64,000 bases of DNA from Linum tenue (GCA_946122785.1 CAMGYJ010000011.1:38342513-38406512); one strand, 5' to 3'. Counted from the first letter of the stretch, positions 11,167 to 21,496 are shown. Made by a program: numbers and translations. Notes: generated by a model not told the origin, from the sequence alone.

Positions 11167-11477
11167 AATCACCCCACTTTTAACTGTTTGCTTGTCCCCA
11201 AGCAAACCTGACTCAAACCAATGCAATTCTCCAGACCTCTATAGAAACAAACAACCCCGATCGTCGGTAGAGGACTTTCTAGATCATAAAGCAGCTTACG
11301 AGGTCAACTGGCCTTCTAAGACGTCCCCTATCTTTCTCAATGCGAGTACTAGACTCAAGTCAGGATCATGAGAAGAAGTAGAAGTAAGACGGTCAGTTCA
11401 TGGATAAAGGGACTCACACCATTCACAACCAAGGACTCGTTGTACTGGGGTGCTCTTTCACTTCATTTCACCGTTGG

Positions 11478-11546
11478 AACCCCTTTTTCACTTTCACTTT
11501 ACTTTTTTTTTTTTATCTTTCTCATTCACTTAGCGGGGGTTCCAAC
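11478..11546 (-). ncRNA. 3'-UTR hairpin with A-rich loop (nested element)
   Basis: In plus coordinates GTTGGAACCCC (11473-11483) pairs with GGGGTTCCAAC (11536-11546) around a pyrimidine tract, which is a purine (A-rich) loop on the element's own strand. Equivalent structures lie at 21432-21496 and 35263-35333. An RNA role is inferred. Confidence 0.55.
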
Positions 11547-12164
11547 TGCAGTCTTTTGCACGGTCGACCCTTATTAGTCGAGCAAGAGAAATTTTTGTAC
11601 ATCTGGCACTCGCCAGAGTACTTCTTTTAACTCCTTTTCCTCAACTCGTGTGGAGGGTCAATGAAATTAAGGGGGGTCGGAAGCTCTATCTGTGCCCTTA
11701 AAAACACATCCTCAAGTAGGCAAACCGTTCAGCGGGTAGAAGTTTTACTTGTACTAGAGACCGCTTAGCTTCACCTTGTAGGAGTACCCCACTAAGAATC
11801 ACTAAAATCTCTTCCAAAACCCGATTTTGTGCAATGAACGATGCCACACACGTTGGGCTTACCCCATGTTTAAGATTTAATGATTTTGACATGGAGGAAT
11901 AACTGCATTTCATTTCTCACATGAGCACCCTGTTCGATACACGAGTCCATAACACAATCCAAACAGAGTCCACATTACCACATAAATTCAACGGTCTTAG
12001 CTCCACTAATTCACAAAATCAACTGGCACAGCAGAGAGCTAGATAGGAAAAATCTTATACTTCAACATCCTCCATAGTGCTACACTACCTCCCTAGGTTG
12101 CACATTACTACAGAGACTGTCAATTCAAAGCATACTGAGCAGGCAATTTGCAAGGAAGCACGTA

Positions 12165-12212
12165 CTTGGAGCCCTCAAATTTAAAAATTTGGACAGTGGA
12201 CTAGGCTCCAAG
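12165..12212 (-). ncRNA. Conserved small hairpin, CTTGGAGCC/GGCTCCAAG
   Basis: CTTGGAGCC (12165-12173) and GGCTCCAAG (12204-12212) are perfect complements 30 bases apart. The motif is also at 20640-20687, 32453-32498 and 34625-34672 in the other Athila elements, in the 3' UTR or the ORF3 leader. Confidence 0.55.
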
Positions 12213-12496
12213 TACACAAACAGACAAACATTCACTCGCATACATAATCGAACATCCCCCCACACTTACGCACCACATTGTCCTCAATGGAGGAAAGATA
12301 AGGAGGGTAGAACGAAGTTACCAGATCAAGGGTGAATGATGGTGGACGGTGCAGGCGGTGCATTCCACGAGGAGAGAGTAGTCGAACACAAACACCACAC
12401 AAAATCTCACAAAGGTTGAGTCATTGACTCTAAAATCAAATAAAAAAACTGACTCAACCGAGGAGAAAAAGAGAAAGAAATGCAAACCGACTGGCT

Positions 12497-12530
12497 GGGT
12501 TGCCTCCCAACAAGCGCTTCTTTCACGTCG
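12497..12530 (-). ncRNA. AGGCAA hexaloop hairpin, post-coding position
   Basis: On the minus strand GAAAGAAGCGCTT is followed by GTTGGG-AGGCAA-CCCAGC, a six-pair stem (one G-U) with loop AGGCAA. It lies about 20 bp after the stop of the acidic ORF, exactly where elements A and B have it after pol. Confidence 0.6.
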
Positions 12531-12548
12531 TGAGCCGGACGATGGCTC

Positions 12549-13764
12549 CTAAGTTTCGGTCCACCCCAAAACCTCCTTGAAGTTGAGGTTCTCGTCGATA
12601 AGGTGGAGTCTCAAGTCACGAGCATGTGGTGTGGCAGGTGATGAAGGCTCATGCACTTGATGCAGATGAAGTCTCCACCCACGAGACCTCTTCTTCTCTT
12701 CTCTCGTCTCATTGCCCCAAACCAGATATGACAGCATCGATTGGCCACCATCGCGTCCACCAAGGGGGACCGATGTCGATGTGGCCTTGGTCTGGCAAAG
12801 AGACACTGCAAATGGGTCCTTGCTAAGTAGTTCCTCGAAGTTTGGTGGAGATATCACATGTAACTCATGGCCGGTGAAGGCCTCTTCCACCTCAACTCCG
12901 TCCTCGGCCTGGACGCCAATTGCTTCTTCAACCCCCCTTTCTTCTTCATATGGTATCACCCCTGGGAAACGATGAAGAACTCCTTCTGCTTCACTTTCGT
13001 CATCCTCCACAACTTCTTTCTGCACCCTTTCTTGCTCTTCTTCTTCTAGCACGGATTGGAGAGCAAGTTGCCCAGCAATTTCATTTATGAGATCTTCTTG
13101 CATCTCCTCACTCATGCCCACCTCTTCAAAGCTCGGTGTGGGATGTGGGAAGGGGTGGTCGGCTATGACAGGACATTCTTGATCATGATCTTCACGGGAG
13201 CTCGCTGTGATAACTTCTGTTTGCTCCACAATGTCCTTATAGCCTTCTTCTTCCTCCTCCTCTAGTATGGTAGCAAACGAGTGATCTTGAGCAAGTTGTG
13301 CACAAACTTGCTCAACCCGCTCTGGTTGCTTTGATGAGTGCGAAACAGTCTCCTCCGATTCACAGAGGGACGAAGAGTTAAGAGGAGCAAAAGATGAGAA
13401 AAGGAGATCCATCTTGCGATTGCGTCTCTCGGAGTCCCGAGCAAACTGCTACATGAGAAGCCTCAATTCATAGTTTGGATCTGGCTGTGGAGTGTAGCAT
13501 GGCTCTGCAGAATGGCCCGTGAAGGCCGCCATGGGTAACTCCAGCGCCGATGGCCCTTCTGGTTGTGGGAGAAAGTCTTCTTGGTAATGAGATTGTTCTT
13601 GATATGCCCAGGGGTCAGATTGTTCTCCATAGAAAGGGGGTTGGTACTGGAACCCCAATCCATAGTCTTCTCCTCCTTGATTGCTCCAGGGGGTCTCGGG
13701 GTAATACCGCTCGGACGGTGGTGGATACCCCCAATGATTGGAGAAGCCATGAGGATCCCTGATT
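12549..13764 (-). pseudogene. Gag-like acidic ORF of the nested element
   Basis: One minus-strand frame runs from about 13764 to 12549, broken by a TAG at 13449-13451; the longest open part (13412-12549) has 287 codons. The N-terminal part is proline/tyrosine/glutamine-rich (Y-Q-P-P-F-Y, P-W-A-Y-Q-E-Q), followed by E-G-P-S-A-L-E-L-x-M-A-A-F-T-G-H and Y-E-L-R-L-L-M, then very acidic stretches (E-E-E-E-E-G; V-L-E-E-E-E-Q-E-R). No zinc knuckle or catalytic motif is seen. The first part resembles the P/Q-rich linker of Athila gag; a structural or RNA-binding role is a guess. No clear ATG exists upstream in the same frame. Confidence 0.55.
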
Positions 13765-13877
13765 CAGATTTGCACCAACAAAAACAAAAACACCCAAGTG
13801 AAAAGCAATGGTGGAAAAGAAAAGAAAATAAAAACGCTAAAGTAACAAACTTCTGCCTTTCCTAATAATCTAGAAAG

Positions 13878-13895
13878 TCCCCGGCAACGGCGCCA
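13878..13895 (-). other. Primer-binding site of the nested element (tRNA-Asp type)
   Basis: On the minus strand this reads TGGCGCCGTTGCCGGGGA, identical to the site in element B at 25625-25642. It is seven bases from the LTR and sets the element's orientation as minus. Confidence 0.9.
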
Positions 13896-13901
13896 AAAAC
13901 T

Positions 13902-15342
13902 TGACTCGCTATGACACAACTCCTAACAATGGCCAAGTGTAACCAATGAAAGGGACTGCAGTATAGTGGCTCAAGTAATAAATATCGAATCCACGGGTCT
14001 CTAGAGTTACTATTACTCAGCTTCAGTTCATTATCTAGCAAACCAGATTAAGATAGAAAAACTAAAACTACTCTAACAAACTACAGTTAAAGTTAATCTA
14101 ATTACTGGTTGGGAACTCACTTAGGTATGATTCCCCCTAGCCAGTAGCCAGATTAACGATTGATGATTTCTAACTTGTTTCACTTTCATTCACAGTGCGG
14201 AGAATCCTTGACTAGACCTTGAGTCTCGACTAAAGGAACAAGGCCCTCTTGCGTCAATTGCCTAGAGGGACGTATCCTTCTCTAGAACAACCGATCAAGG
14301 CGTTCTGAACTAGATTCCCTCTATAGAATGAGGTTCTCAATCGATACAAAGCAGTGAGTCAACTCTCGACTAAAGTAATTGATCCACTACTATCAATCTA
14401 TGGTGCTCTATTGACCTAGTTAGGTATTCGCTCTCATAGGATCAAAGCAGAATCAATAATCTCGACTAAAGCAGAATTGAATCATGAAAACATGCATAGA
14501 TTGAATATGAACTCAAGATTCTAAAGTAAGAGTACTCATACAATCATCCAATCAAACAAACATAGCTAGGGTTCCTCAAAACCTAAGTGAAGGGAAGTTA
14601 CTCCATAGAGAAGAGAGAGACTGCATAAATCTGATCTAGATCTTGAATCTCCAACTCCAAGCTTGATTCCCGAGCTCCAATGGCGAAGAAATCCTCCAAA
14701 ATAGCTCCAAGAATGTTCCCAAGTCGCTCTCTCTCTCTAGGGTTCGTCCCTTGGGTGTTTGGGCACCAAAACCCAGCTCCCCCTTTCCTTTGGCTCGAAT
14801 CTGCCTCAAAAACCCGATTCTGGGCGAATTACGGGCTGAATTACGGTCGTAATTCTTCCATGCCCGTATTTTGTCCAAAACACGCATTTTGGTTAAGTTT
14901 CAGCGCACCCAAAGCTCCTCTCAACAGTGAAAATACGGGCATGGGAGGCCAAATTACGGTCGTAATTCTCCTGCCGTAATTCTTCCTCCGCTCCTGTTCA
15001 AAGCTTCGTTTCTCCCTCGTCTGGACTCCAAATCAGTCGCCGTTTGAACCCAGACGCTCGTAGTCTCGTCCTCTTTCTTTTCATAACAAACTTCCATGAT
15101 AAATTGTCCTTAATATGAAGTAGAAATCCATTATTCCTCAGGTCATGCTCGTGTTTCTTCTCCCGAATTGCCAAATGATCTCCGATTGACTTGAAACTTG
15201 TGCCTACGCTTCACTTTATGTGCTAGGGCCTGAAATGTGACAAAGGAACACAACCTAGCATAAAATAGGCTAAAGAAGCGATAATTCAAGCTTAAATGAT
15301 CAAGAAACAAAGGGGAAAACATGTGCAAATATCGAGTCATCA
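13902..15342 (-). repeat. 5' LTR of the nested element
   Basis: Near-identical to 9725-11166. Palindromes AATTACGGTCGTAATT are at 14839-14854 and 14952-14967. It is followed by the right copy of the ACTTC target duplication at 15343-15347. Confidence 0.9.
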
Positions 15343-15347
15343 ACTTC

Positions 15348-17696
15348 CCACTGCCGTTCATTTACCAGATGCTGGAGAGATTGGCGGGGCACGAGTTCTA
15401 CTGTTTCTTGGATGGGATGTCCGGGTACTTCTAGATCCCTATTGCACCGGAGGACCAGGCGAAGACCACTTTCACCTGTCCCTTCGGCACATTTGCCTAC
15501 CGGAGGATCCCATTCGGGCTATGCAATGCCCCGACCACTTTTCAGCGATGCATGCTCGCCATCTTTGACCGTCTGGTCGGCGAAATTATGGAGGTGTTTA
15601 TGGATGATTTCTCGGTTTATGGAGACTCATTCTCTCACTGTCTCCATAACCTGGAGCTTGTCCTTAAACGATGTGAAGAAACGAACCTGGCACTGAGTTG
15701 GGAGAAGTGTCACTTCATGGTTCGAGAAGGCATAGTTCTTGGGCACAAGATCTCCAAGATGGGGATTGAGGTGGACAGAGCGAAGATTGAGACTATCAGC
15801 AAGCTGCATCCTCCTACATCTGTTAAGGGGATTCGGAGTTTTTTAGGCCATGCAGGGTTCTACAGGCGGTTCATCAAGGATTTCTCGAAGATCGCCCTGC
15901 CCCTGACTAAGCTTCTAGAGAAGGATGCCCCCTTCCAGTTCAATGATGCATGCACAGCGGCGTTCACAACCTTGAAGGAGAAGCTCACCCAAGCTCTTAT
16001 CATGGTTGTTCCTGACTGGTCCCTACCATTTGAGCTGATGTGCGACGCCAGTGACTTTGCTGTTGGAGCTGTCTTGGGGCAGAGGCGAGATCAACACTTC
16101 CGACCTATCTACTACGCCTCGAAGAACCTCAATGATGCCCATGAGAACTACACCACCACGGAGAAGGAGCTGCTCGCAGTGGTGTTCTCCTTTGACAAAT
16201 TTCGTCCTTATCTGGTCTTGTCCCATGTGACCGTGTACACAGATCACTCCGCTCGATACCCGATGAGCAAGGCCGATGCCAAGCCTAGGCTCATACGATG
16301 GATCTTATTACTGCAGGAGTTTGACATTGAGATTCGGGACAAGAAGGGAGCGAAGAATGTTGCAGCTGATCACCTCTCCCGTTTGGACGCACCACCTGCA
16401 GACATCCTCGTGGAGGAGATCAACGACTCCTTCCCAGATGAGAGACTGATGATGATGTGCCTGGTGGAGAGTTTCACCCTCTGGTATTCCGATTTTGCGA
16501 ACTATTTGGTGGGCCAGCAGCTGTCCAAGGGGATGACAACTCACACCAAGAGGAAGTTCTTCTCCGATCTGAAGCACTACTTCTGGGATGACCCTCATCT
16601 CTTCAGGATTGGAGCCGACGAGATCATCCGTCGCTGTGTTATGGAGAGTGAGATGGAGGGCATTCTATCTCACTGTCATGAGGGACCTACTGGCGGTCAC
16701 CACGGAGGAAACCGCACGGCAAGGAAAGTGCTCCAATCGGGCTTCTTCAAGGACGCAGACGCCTTTGCACGCCGGTGCGACCGATGCCAGAGGTCAGGTA
16801 ACATCTCTGCCCGTGATGAGATGCCCCAGAATATGTTTATAACCTGTGAAATCTTTAATGTCTGGGGTATCGATTTCATGGGCCCCTTCCCTCCATCTTT
16901 TGGCAATACATATATTCTGGTTGCTGTTGACTACGTCTCTAGGTGGGCTGAGGCGCAAGCTTTGCCCACTAATGATGCTAGACATGTTTGTGGTTTTCTG
17001 AAGCAGCTATTCTCCCGGTTCGGGACACCTAGAGCCATCATAAGCGATTGAGGCACCCATTTTAAGGGCCAGTTTGATAAGTTACTGTCGCGTTATGGTG
17101 TAACTCACAAGGTGTCCGTGGCCTATCACCCTCAGACCAGTGGCCAGGACGAGCTGACGAACCGGGAGCTCAAGCGGATCCTGGAGAATATGGTGGATCA
17201 GTCTCGCAAGGATTGGTCCACCAAGCTCGATGATGCTCTCTAGGCGTATCGCACTGCCTAACAGACACCCATTGGTACTTCACCGTACCGGCTTGTCTAT
17301 GGAAAGGCATGCCATTTGCCCGTGGAGCTAGAGCACAAGGCCTTCTGGGCCCTTATGCTGCTCAACTTGGATGTTAGTGTTGCAGGTGTTGAGTGCAAAA
17401 TGCAGATGCTGGAGCTGGAGGAGTGGCGTTACCACGCCTACGAGAACACCAAACTGTACAAGGAGCGCACTAAGCGCTTGCACGATGCAAGGTTGCGGGG
17501 CCCGAAAGAGTTCCAGGTTGGTGATGGAGTTCTCCTCTATAACTCTCACGTGAAGCTCTTCCCCGGAAAACTCTGTTCCCTGTGGTCTGGACCGTTCATG
17601 GTCACCCAGGTGTTCCCGTATGGCCATCGTCTCAAGCTCTACCTGGGAGACGAGGTCGAACGTGCGGAGTTGGTAGTGGAACTCGCGGACCCTTAG
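15348..17696 (+). pseudogene. Athila element A: pol (RT, RNase H, integrase), continued
   Basis: The frame resumes after the nested element. In order: RT with [17 protein letters not shown] and active-site F-M-D-D-F-S-V-Y-G; RNase H with [16 protein letters not shown] and [12 protein letters not shown]; integrase with the HHCC zinc domain (H-E-G-P-T-G-G-H-H...C-D-R-C-Q-R) and core start [10 protein letters not shown]. The longest open part is 15552-17051 (499 codons). In-frame stops: TAG at 15432 where element B has CAG, TGA at 17049, TAG at 17241 where B has TGG, and TAA near 17259. The integrase tail lacks the E-I-S-N-A-Q-T segment present in B. Not functional. Confidence 0.92.
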
Positions 17697-17713
17697 TTCC
17701 GCCATGGGCATCC

Positions 17714-17757
17714 AGCTAAAAGACGGTAAAGAAGCGCTTGTGGGGAGGCAACCCCAC
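17714..17757 (+). ncRNA. AGGCAA hexaloop hairpin after pol (element A)
   Basis: AGACGGTAAAGAAGCGCTT precedes GTGGGG-AGGCAA-CCCCAC, a perfect six-pair stem with loop AGGCAA, starting about 20 bp after the pol stop. The same structure is at 31325-31370 and, with a different stem, at 12497-12530 on the minus strand. An RNA function is inferred from the structure-preserving differences. Confidence 0.6.
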
Positions 17758-17924
17758 CACGGTTTGCATTTCTTTTTCCCTTTCTTTTGAGTTTTTGTGT
17801 CATGTTGAGTCAGTTGCATGTCTGTGGTGAAGTTCGGTCGTCTGTGATGCCTCGATTTGGTGTTTTCGTGCAGGGGAGGTCGAAAATTTGGGCGAATGGG
17901 ATTTTTGGCCGGAAGGAGGAAAAT

Positions 17925-18235
17925 ACCCGGTCGTGGGCCAAAATACCCGACTGGGTATTTTTGGTCCACGACCGGGCTCCCTTCTGCTTCTCGGGGTGCA
18001 AAAAGGAGAAACCCCGACCTCGTCGCAAAAATACCCGACCGGGTATTTTTGGTTCAAGGCCGGGATTTTCCAGGACTGGAACGCAGCGTTTCAATAAAAA
18101 TCCCCGACCTTGACCCAAATATACCCGACCGGGTATTTTTGGCTCAAGGCCAGGGATTTACTTGCACTAAACGCTGCCTTTGTCAAAACCCCCGGTCGTG
18201 GAATCAAAAATACCCGACCGGGGATTTTTACTATT
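17925..18235 (+). promoter_or_regulatory. Palindromic half-site array, type A, upstream of ORF3
   Basis: Four modules are centred near 17950.5, 18038.5, 18128.5 and 18217.5, a spacing of 88-90 bp. Each has a central palindrome ATACCCGACCGGGTAT or a close variant. In the first three, outer half-sites (CCCGG/ATCCCCG facing in from the left, CGGG/GGGAT from the right) lie about 29 bp from the centre; in the fourth the left one is plain and a right one is weaker. The first modules form long imperfect inverted repeats. The array ends at a TATA-like box. The same motif is in the element's LTR (21997-22205). Confidence 0.75.
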
Positions 18236-18240
18236 TATAG
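18231..18240 (+). promoter_or_regulatory. TATA-like box of a possible internal ORF3 promoter
   Basis: CTATTTATAG lies immediately after the palindrome array, about 25 bp before a pyrimidine-rich stretch (CTCTCTCTACCCTC) that would suit a plant transcription start. A predicted leader intron and ORF3 follow. Confidence 0.45.
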
Positions 18241-18508
18241 CAAACCCCCGGTAAGTTTCTCTCTCTACCCTCATTTTTCAAAATTTCCCCCTCTCTCTTC
18301 CTCCCAAATCCTCTCCCCTCTCTCTTCTTGAGCGCCGCCGGCAGCCGCGCTTCGCCGCCACCGCTCCGCGCCCCCGGCTGCCGTCGCTGGTCATTTTCCG
18401 GCGACTTCCTGGCCATTTTCCGGCGAGCCTCCCGTGTCATTTTTTGCCCCCTTTTCGCGCCCCTCCCCATTTTTAGAGCCCTAGCTACAGTTCTACTTGA
18501 GTTTCCAG

Positions 18509-18837
18509 GTGTGTTTCTTGTTCACTGCTCTTTTCCTGGAAAATCGAACTGTAGATTGTAGGACCGAGAACTGTAGTTGCATGCCTGATTTAGAGTAGGG
18601 TGAGGGATGCTCTGAGTATGGATGGTTATATATATGGTGTATGTGCTGCCCGTGTAATTAATGTGGTTGGTTCTGTGGTTCTTGCCTTGATTCCAGTTGA
18701 GTTGCTTGCGATTCAACCGACTGTGCTTCAAACTGTTAGCCTAGGTGGTCCTTAAGTGTGGGGGAAGTGATGAACCCATGTTGTTGGTCCTGAAAAGTTT
18801 TTTTCTTGGCTCCACCTTTGGTTTATTGATTTTGCAG
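18509..18837 (+). other. Predicted 5'-UTR intron upstream of ORF3 (element A)
   Basis: Donor TTTCCAG/GTGTGTTT and acceptor TTGATTTTGCAG/GACC, with the ATG two bases into the next group (GACCATG). Element B has the same donor context and the same acceptor-ATG context at 32276-32666. The shared splice sites, against strongly diverged interiors, argue for real splicing. The acceptor could also serve a longer splice from the 5' leader. Confidence 0.6.
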
Positions 18838-18841
18838 GACC

Positions 18842-20302
18842 ATGTCTCTCGACCATCCATTTGTGCAGGGCCTGCGCCTGCACCCGGATTACGCGGACCA
18901 GTTCCGCGCGGTGACTCGGGGGAAATTGGAGCGCCACTACCATATGGAGTGGGCAGTGTTCGAGCAGCTCCACTGCCTACAGGAGCTCCGCGCCGCCATC
19001 AGCCACCGCGATTGGCTGACGCTGCTGGCCATAGAGGAGCCCATCTACACTGAGCTGGTGTGGGAATTCTACACCACCTTCAAGTACGACAACAAAGCGG
19101 CCCGGGACTCCTATGCGGTGACTTTCAGGCTAGGTGGCCACCCACGGGAGCTGACCATTGACGGGTTGGCCTACGCCATGGGGATCGAGTACCACCCTTT
19201 CTCCCGCCATGAGATCGAGATCCCGAACCCGACCGACTGGCACCAGGACGCATTCTACCTCCAGATAGCCAGGGAAGCCTATTGGAATGATTGTTTCGAC
19301 GCTGGCCAGACATTCGTCCGCACCCTCCAGCCGCAGTGGCACATCCTGAATCTGCTCATCACTCGCTCCATCGTCCCCAACGTCACCGGCTTGCACAAGA
19401 TTCCGAAGCGCGTGCTCTATGCCATGTACTCGATGGGGCGGCCAGATCACATGCTCCACTTGGGTTCTTTCATGGCCACCACTTTCTCCCGGTGCCACGG
19501 GAGGCCCACCCATCTTTACTGTGGTCCCCTGATCACACGTTTGGCGCTCCATTTCGGCATCAGCTTCCAGGGACTCCAGGATTCTTCTGCCCTAGGCGGC
19601 TCCACCCCCTTCAGTCGGGACGTGCTCCACAATGCACTCCTCTTGGCCACTGATGGCACCCGCACCTGGGTAGATGGGCTTTCCGTGCCCACTGAGGAGG
19701 ATGACGATCTCGATGAAGACGAGGAGGACGCTGACTACTCCGGCGAGGAGGAGGAGGATGATGATGATGATGATGGCGGGGCCATGGATGCCGATGAGCC
19801 GGAGCCCCCGCTATCTCCACCAGGGGACCTTCGGCCACGACGGAGATTAGAGAGAGGCGAGTCTTCCTCTGGTCCTTCTGGTCCGTCGATGACTTCCGGC
19901 CCGTCGATGGACTTCTTCACGGAGCAGTTCCAGCAGATTGGGCTCCAGTTCCAGCAGCTCGGTCTTCAGAACCAGCAGCTCATGGACCATCAGGTCCAGT
20001 TCTACAAGCAGTATTCTGCCCACCAGGCCGAGTACCAGTCCAAGCTGACGGTTGTTGACGAGCGCCTCGGCCGCTTAGAGACCCATATGGGAGTCACCGG
20101 TGCTCTCATCGAGCGGGAGAGAGATCGAGGCCGCCGATTGATGGAGTACTCGGAGCACCTGCTCCAGGCTTGTCACCCACTAGAGGAGCACCACTGGACC
20201 ACCCGGTGGGAGCATTCGCCGCCACCACAACCACCACCACCGGAGGATGGAGACGACGACCTTATGAACCAGATCGACTTCACCGGTCTTGGAGGGCCCT
20301 AG
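18842..20302 (+). CDS. Athila ORF3 protein, 'putative plant transposon protein' type (486 aa)
   Basis: Uninterrupted ORF in the position of the env-like gene of Athila. The N-terminal half (about residues 30-260) resembles the plant-specific domain often labelled putative plant transposon protein or Athila ORF-1: E-P-I-Y-T-E-L-V-W-E-F-Y, V-T-F-R-L-G-G, L-T-I-D-G-L-A-Y-A-M-G-I, W-H-I-L-N-L-L-I-T-R-S, L-A-L-H-F-G-I. Next come an acidic tract (residues about 280-320), a basic R-P-R-R-R-L-E-R-G patch, a Q-rich stretch and a C-terminal segment that could form a coiled coil (about 360-450). There is no signal peptide or convincing membrane segment, so an envelope role is unlikely. It is open while its own pol has several stops. 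Start chosen at the ATG after the predicted acceptor. Confidence 0.75.
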   Translation: MSLDHPFVQGLRLHPDYADQFRAVTRGKLERHYHMEWAVFEQLHCLQELRAAISHRDWLTLLAIEEPIYTELVWEFYTTFKYDNKAARDSYAVTFRLGGHPRELTIDGLAYAMGIEYHPFSRHEIEIPNPTDWHQDAFYLQIAREAYWNDCFDAGQTFVRTLQPQWHILNLLITRSIVPNVTGLHKIPKRVLYAMYSMGRPDHMLHLGSFMATTFSRCHGRPTHLYCGPLITRLALHFGISFQGLQDSSALGGSTPFSRDVLHNALLLATDGTRTWVDGLSVPTEEDDDLDEDEEDADYSGEEEEDDDDDDGGAMDADEPEPPLSPPGDLRPRRRLERGESSSGPSGPSMTSGPSMDFFTEQFQQIGLQFQQLGLQNQQLMDHQVQFYKQYSAHQAEYQSKLTVVDERLGRLETHMGVTGALIERERDRGRRLMEYSEHLLQACHPLEEHHWTTRWEHSPPPQPPPPEDGDDDLMNQIDFTGLGGP

Positions 20303-20774
20303 TGGCCTGTTTTGAGTGTTTTTGTTTTTGTCAGCATGCAAACTGTCTTGTGTCGGTTTAGTTTCTTTCTTTTTTCTTTTGGATGCTGTACTATTGGGCT
20401 GACCATTGGACCTAACATATTGTGTTTGAGCTCTTTGGTTTCCTTTAGCTGTGCTTATGCCTGACGGTCCTCTCTCCAGTCCGCTTCATTCCGACTGGTC
20501 CATTTCCAGTCTCCTACAGTCCGTGCACACTGGTAACATCGTTCCCTTTTCCTTCCCTCTTCTCCATTGAGGGCAATGTCGATCTTAAGTGTGGGGGGGG
20601 GGATGTTTATCTTTTGACTGCATTAGATCTGTTTGTGTGCTTGGGGCCTAGTCCACTGTCCAAAAATTTAAATTTGAGGGCTCCAAGTACGTGTTCCTTG
20701 CAATTGCCTGCTCAGTATGCTTTGAATTGACAGTCTCTTTAGTAATGTGCAACCTAGGGAGGTAGTGTAGCACT
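20303..20774 (+). other. 3' UTR of element A, with small hairpin
   Basis: Non-coding. CTTGGGGCC (20640-20648) pairs with GGCTCCAAG (20679-20687, with G-U pairing). A purine tract AAGTGTGGGGGGGGG at about 20587-20604 resembles the polypurine tracts further on. The segment 20640-20790 is the inverted match of 12090-12212 in the nested element. Confidence 0.6.
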
Positions 20775-21340
20775 ATGGAGGATGTTGATGCATTTAAGAA
20801 GTCTCATTTCTTCTTCATATTGTGTTGGTTGATTGAGTGAATTAGTGATCTTAGGACCCTTGAATTGTGTGGTGTTGTGGACTCTCTACCTGTCATGGAC
20901 TCTTGTATCATGTTTTGGAAATAACAGGTGCTCGAAAATGTGCTTTAAAATAACGTCTCTCGTGCGAATAGGGCGAAAGTGTGTAAGGGGAGACGGGAAT
21001 CCGTTCCCAATTTCCACTTACTACCTCCAGCCCCCTTACATGTCTTTCCCCCTCACTATGGAGGATGTTGATGCATTTAAGAAGTCTCATTTCTTCTTCA
21101 TATTGTGTTGGTTGATTGAGTGAATTAGTGATCTTAGGACCCTTGAATTGTGTGGTGTTGTGGACTCTCTACCTGTCATGGACTCTAGTATCATGTTCTG
21201 GAAATAACAGGTGCTCGAAAATGTGCTTTAAAATAACGTCTCCCGTGCGAATATGGCTAAAGTTTGTAAGGGGAGACGGGAATCCGTTCCCAATTTCCAC
21301 TTACTACCTCCAGGCCCCTTACATGTCTTTCCCCCGCACG
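20775..21340 (+). repeat. 283-bp tandem duplication in the 3' UTR
   Basis: Two adjacent direct copies (20775-21057 and 21058-21340) both start TATGGAGGATGTTGATGC and end around ACATGTCTTTCCCCC. They differ at roughly ten positions by eye. Small ORFs of 96 and 141 codons in both are repeat by-products. Confidence 0.85.
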
Positions 21341-21431
21341 AGGCTCGAGACATCCGCTCCTGACATGACCGGTAAGAGCCGGGCTCCCGCAAAACCTTTG
21401 CTAGGTGGGAGCCCCCATTTTCTGAAAAACA

Positions 21432-21496
21432 GGTTGGAACCCATGAAAAAAAAAAACAGAAAAACAAGCAAAAGAGAAAGAAAAGGGGTTCCAACC
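21432..21496 (+). ncRNA. 3'-UTR hairpin with A-rich loop (element A)
   Basis: GGTTGGAACCC (21432-21442) pairs perfectly with GGGTTCCAACC (21486-21496) around a 43-base loop of almost only A and G. It corresponds to 11473-11546 (minus) and 35263-35333. Confidence 0.6.

Larger units (their letters stand above)
9725..15342 (-). mobile_element. Nested non-autonomous Athila-like LTR element (LARD type), 5.6 kb
   Basis: Two LTRs of about 1.44 kb enclose 2.7 kb of internal DNA. The tRNA-Asp-type primer-binding site lies next to the right LTR and a purine tract next to the left one, so the element runs on the minus strand. It lacks protease, RT, RNase H and integrase and keeps only a gag-like acidic ORF. 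Its 3' region resembles element A (20640-20790, inverted) while its U3 palindromes are of the element B kind. It must have moved using enzymes from an autonomous Athila. By eye the LTRs differ at about 30-35 positions, suggesting a fairly young insertion. Confidence 0.9.

Noticed and set aside
12626..13265. Several plus-strand ORFs of 60-87 codons in the nested element
   Set aside because: Shadows of the acidic minus-strand frame; no independent similarity and the element is minus-oriented.
17328..17969. A 213-codon minus-strand ORF at the end of pol
   Set aside because: Covers antisense integrase and then the palindrome array. No domain; explained by the plus-strand features.
17925..18235. 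Regular palindromic repeats resembling a CRISPR array
   Set aside because: Period about 90 bp, inverted half-sites, diverged copies, no spacers of uniform length, and a plant retrotransposon context. CRISPR arrays do not occur here.
18842..20302. A retroviral-type envelope gene
   Set aside because: It stands in the env position, but there is no signal peptide, no convincing membrane span and no cleavage site; the protein is acidic with a coiled coil.
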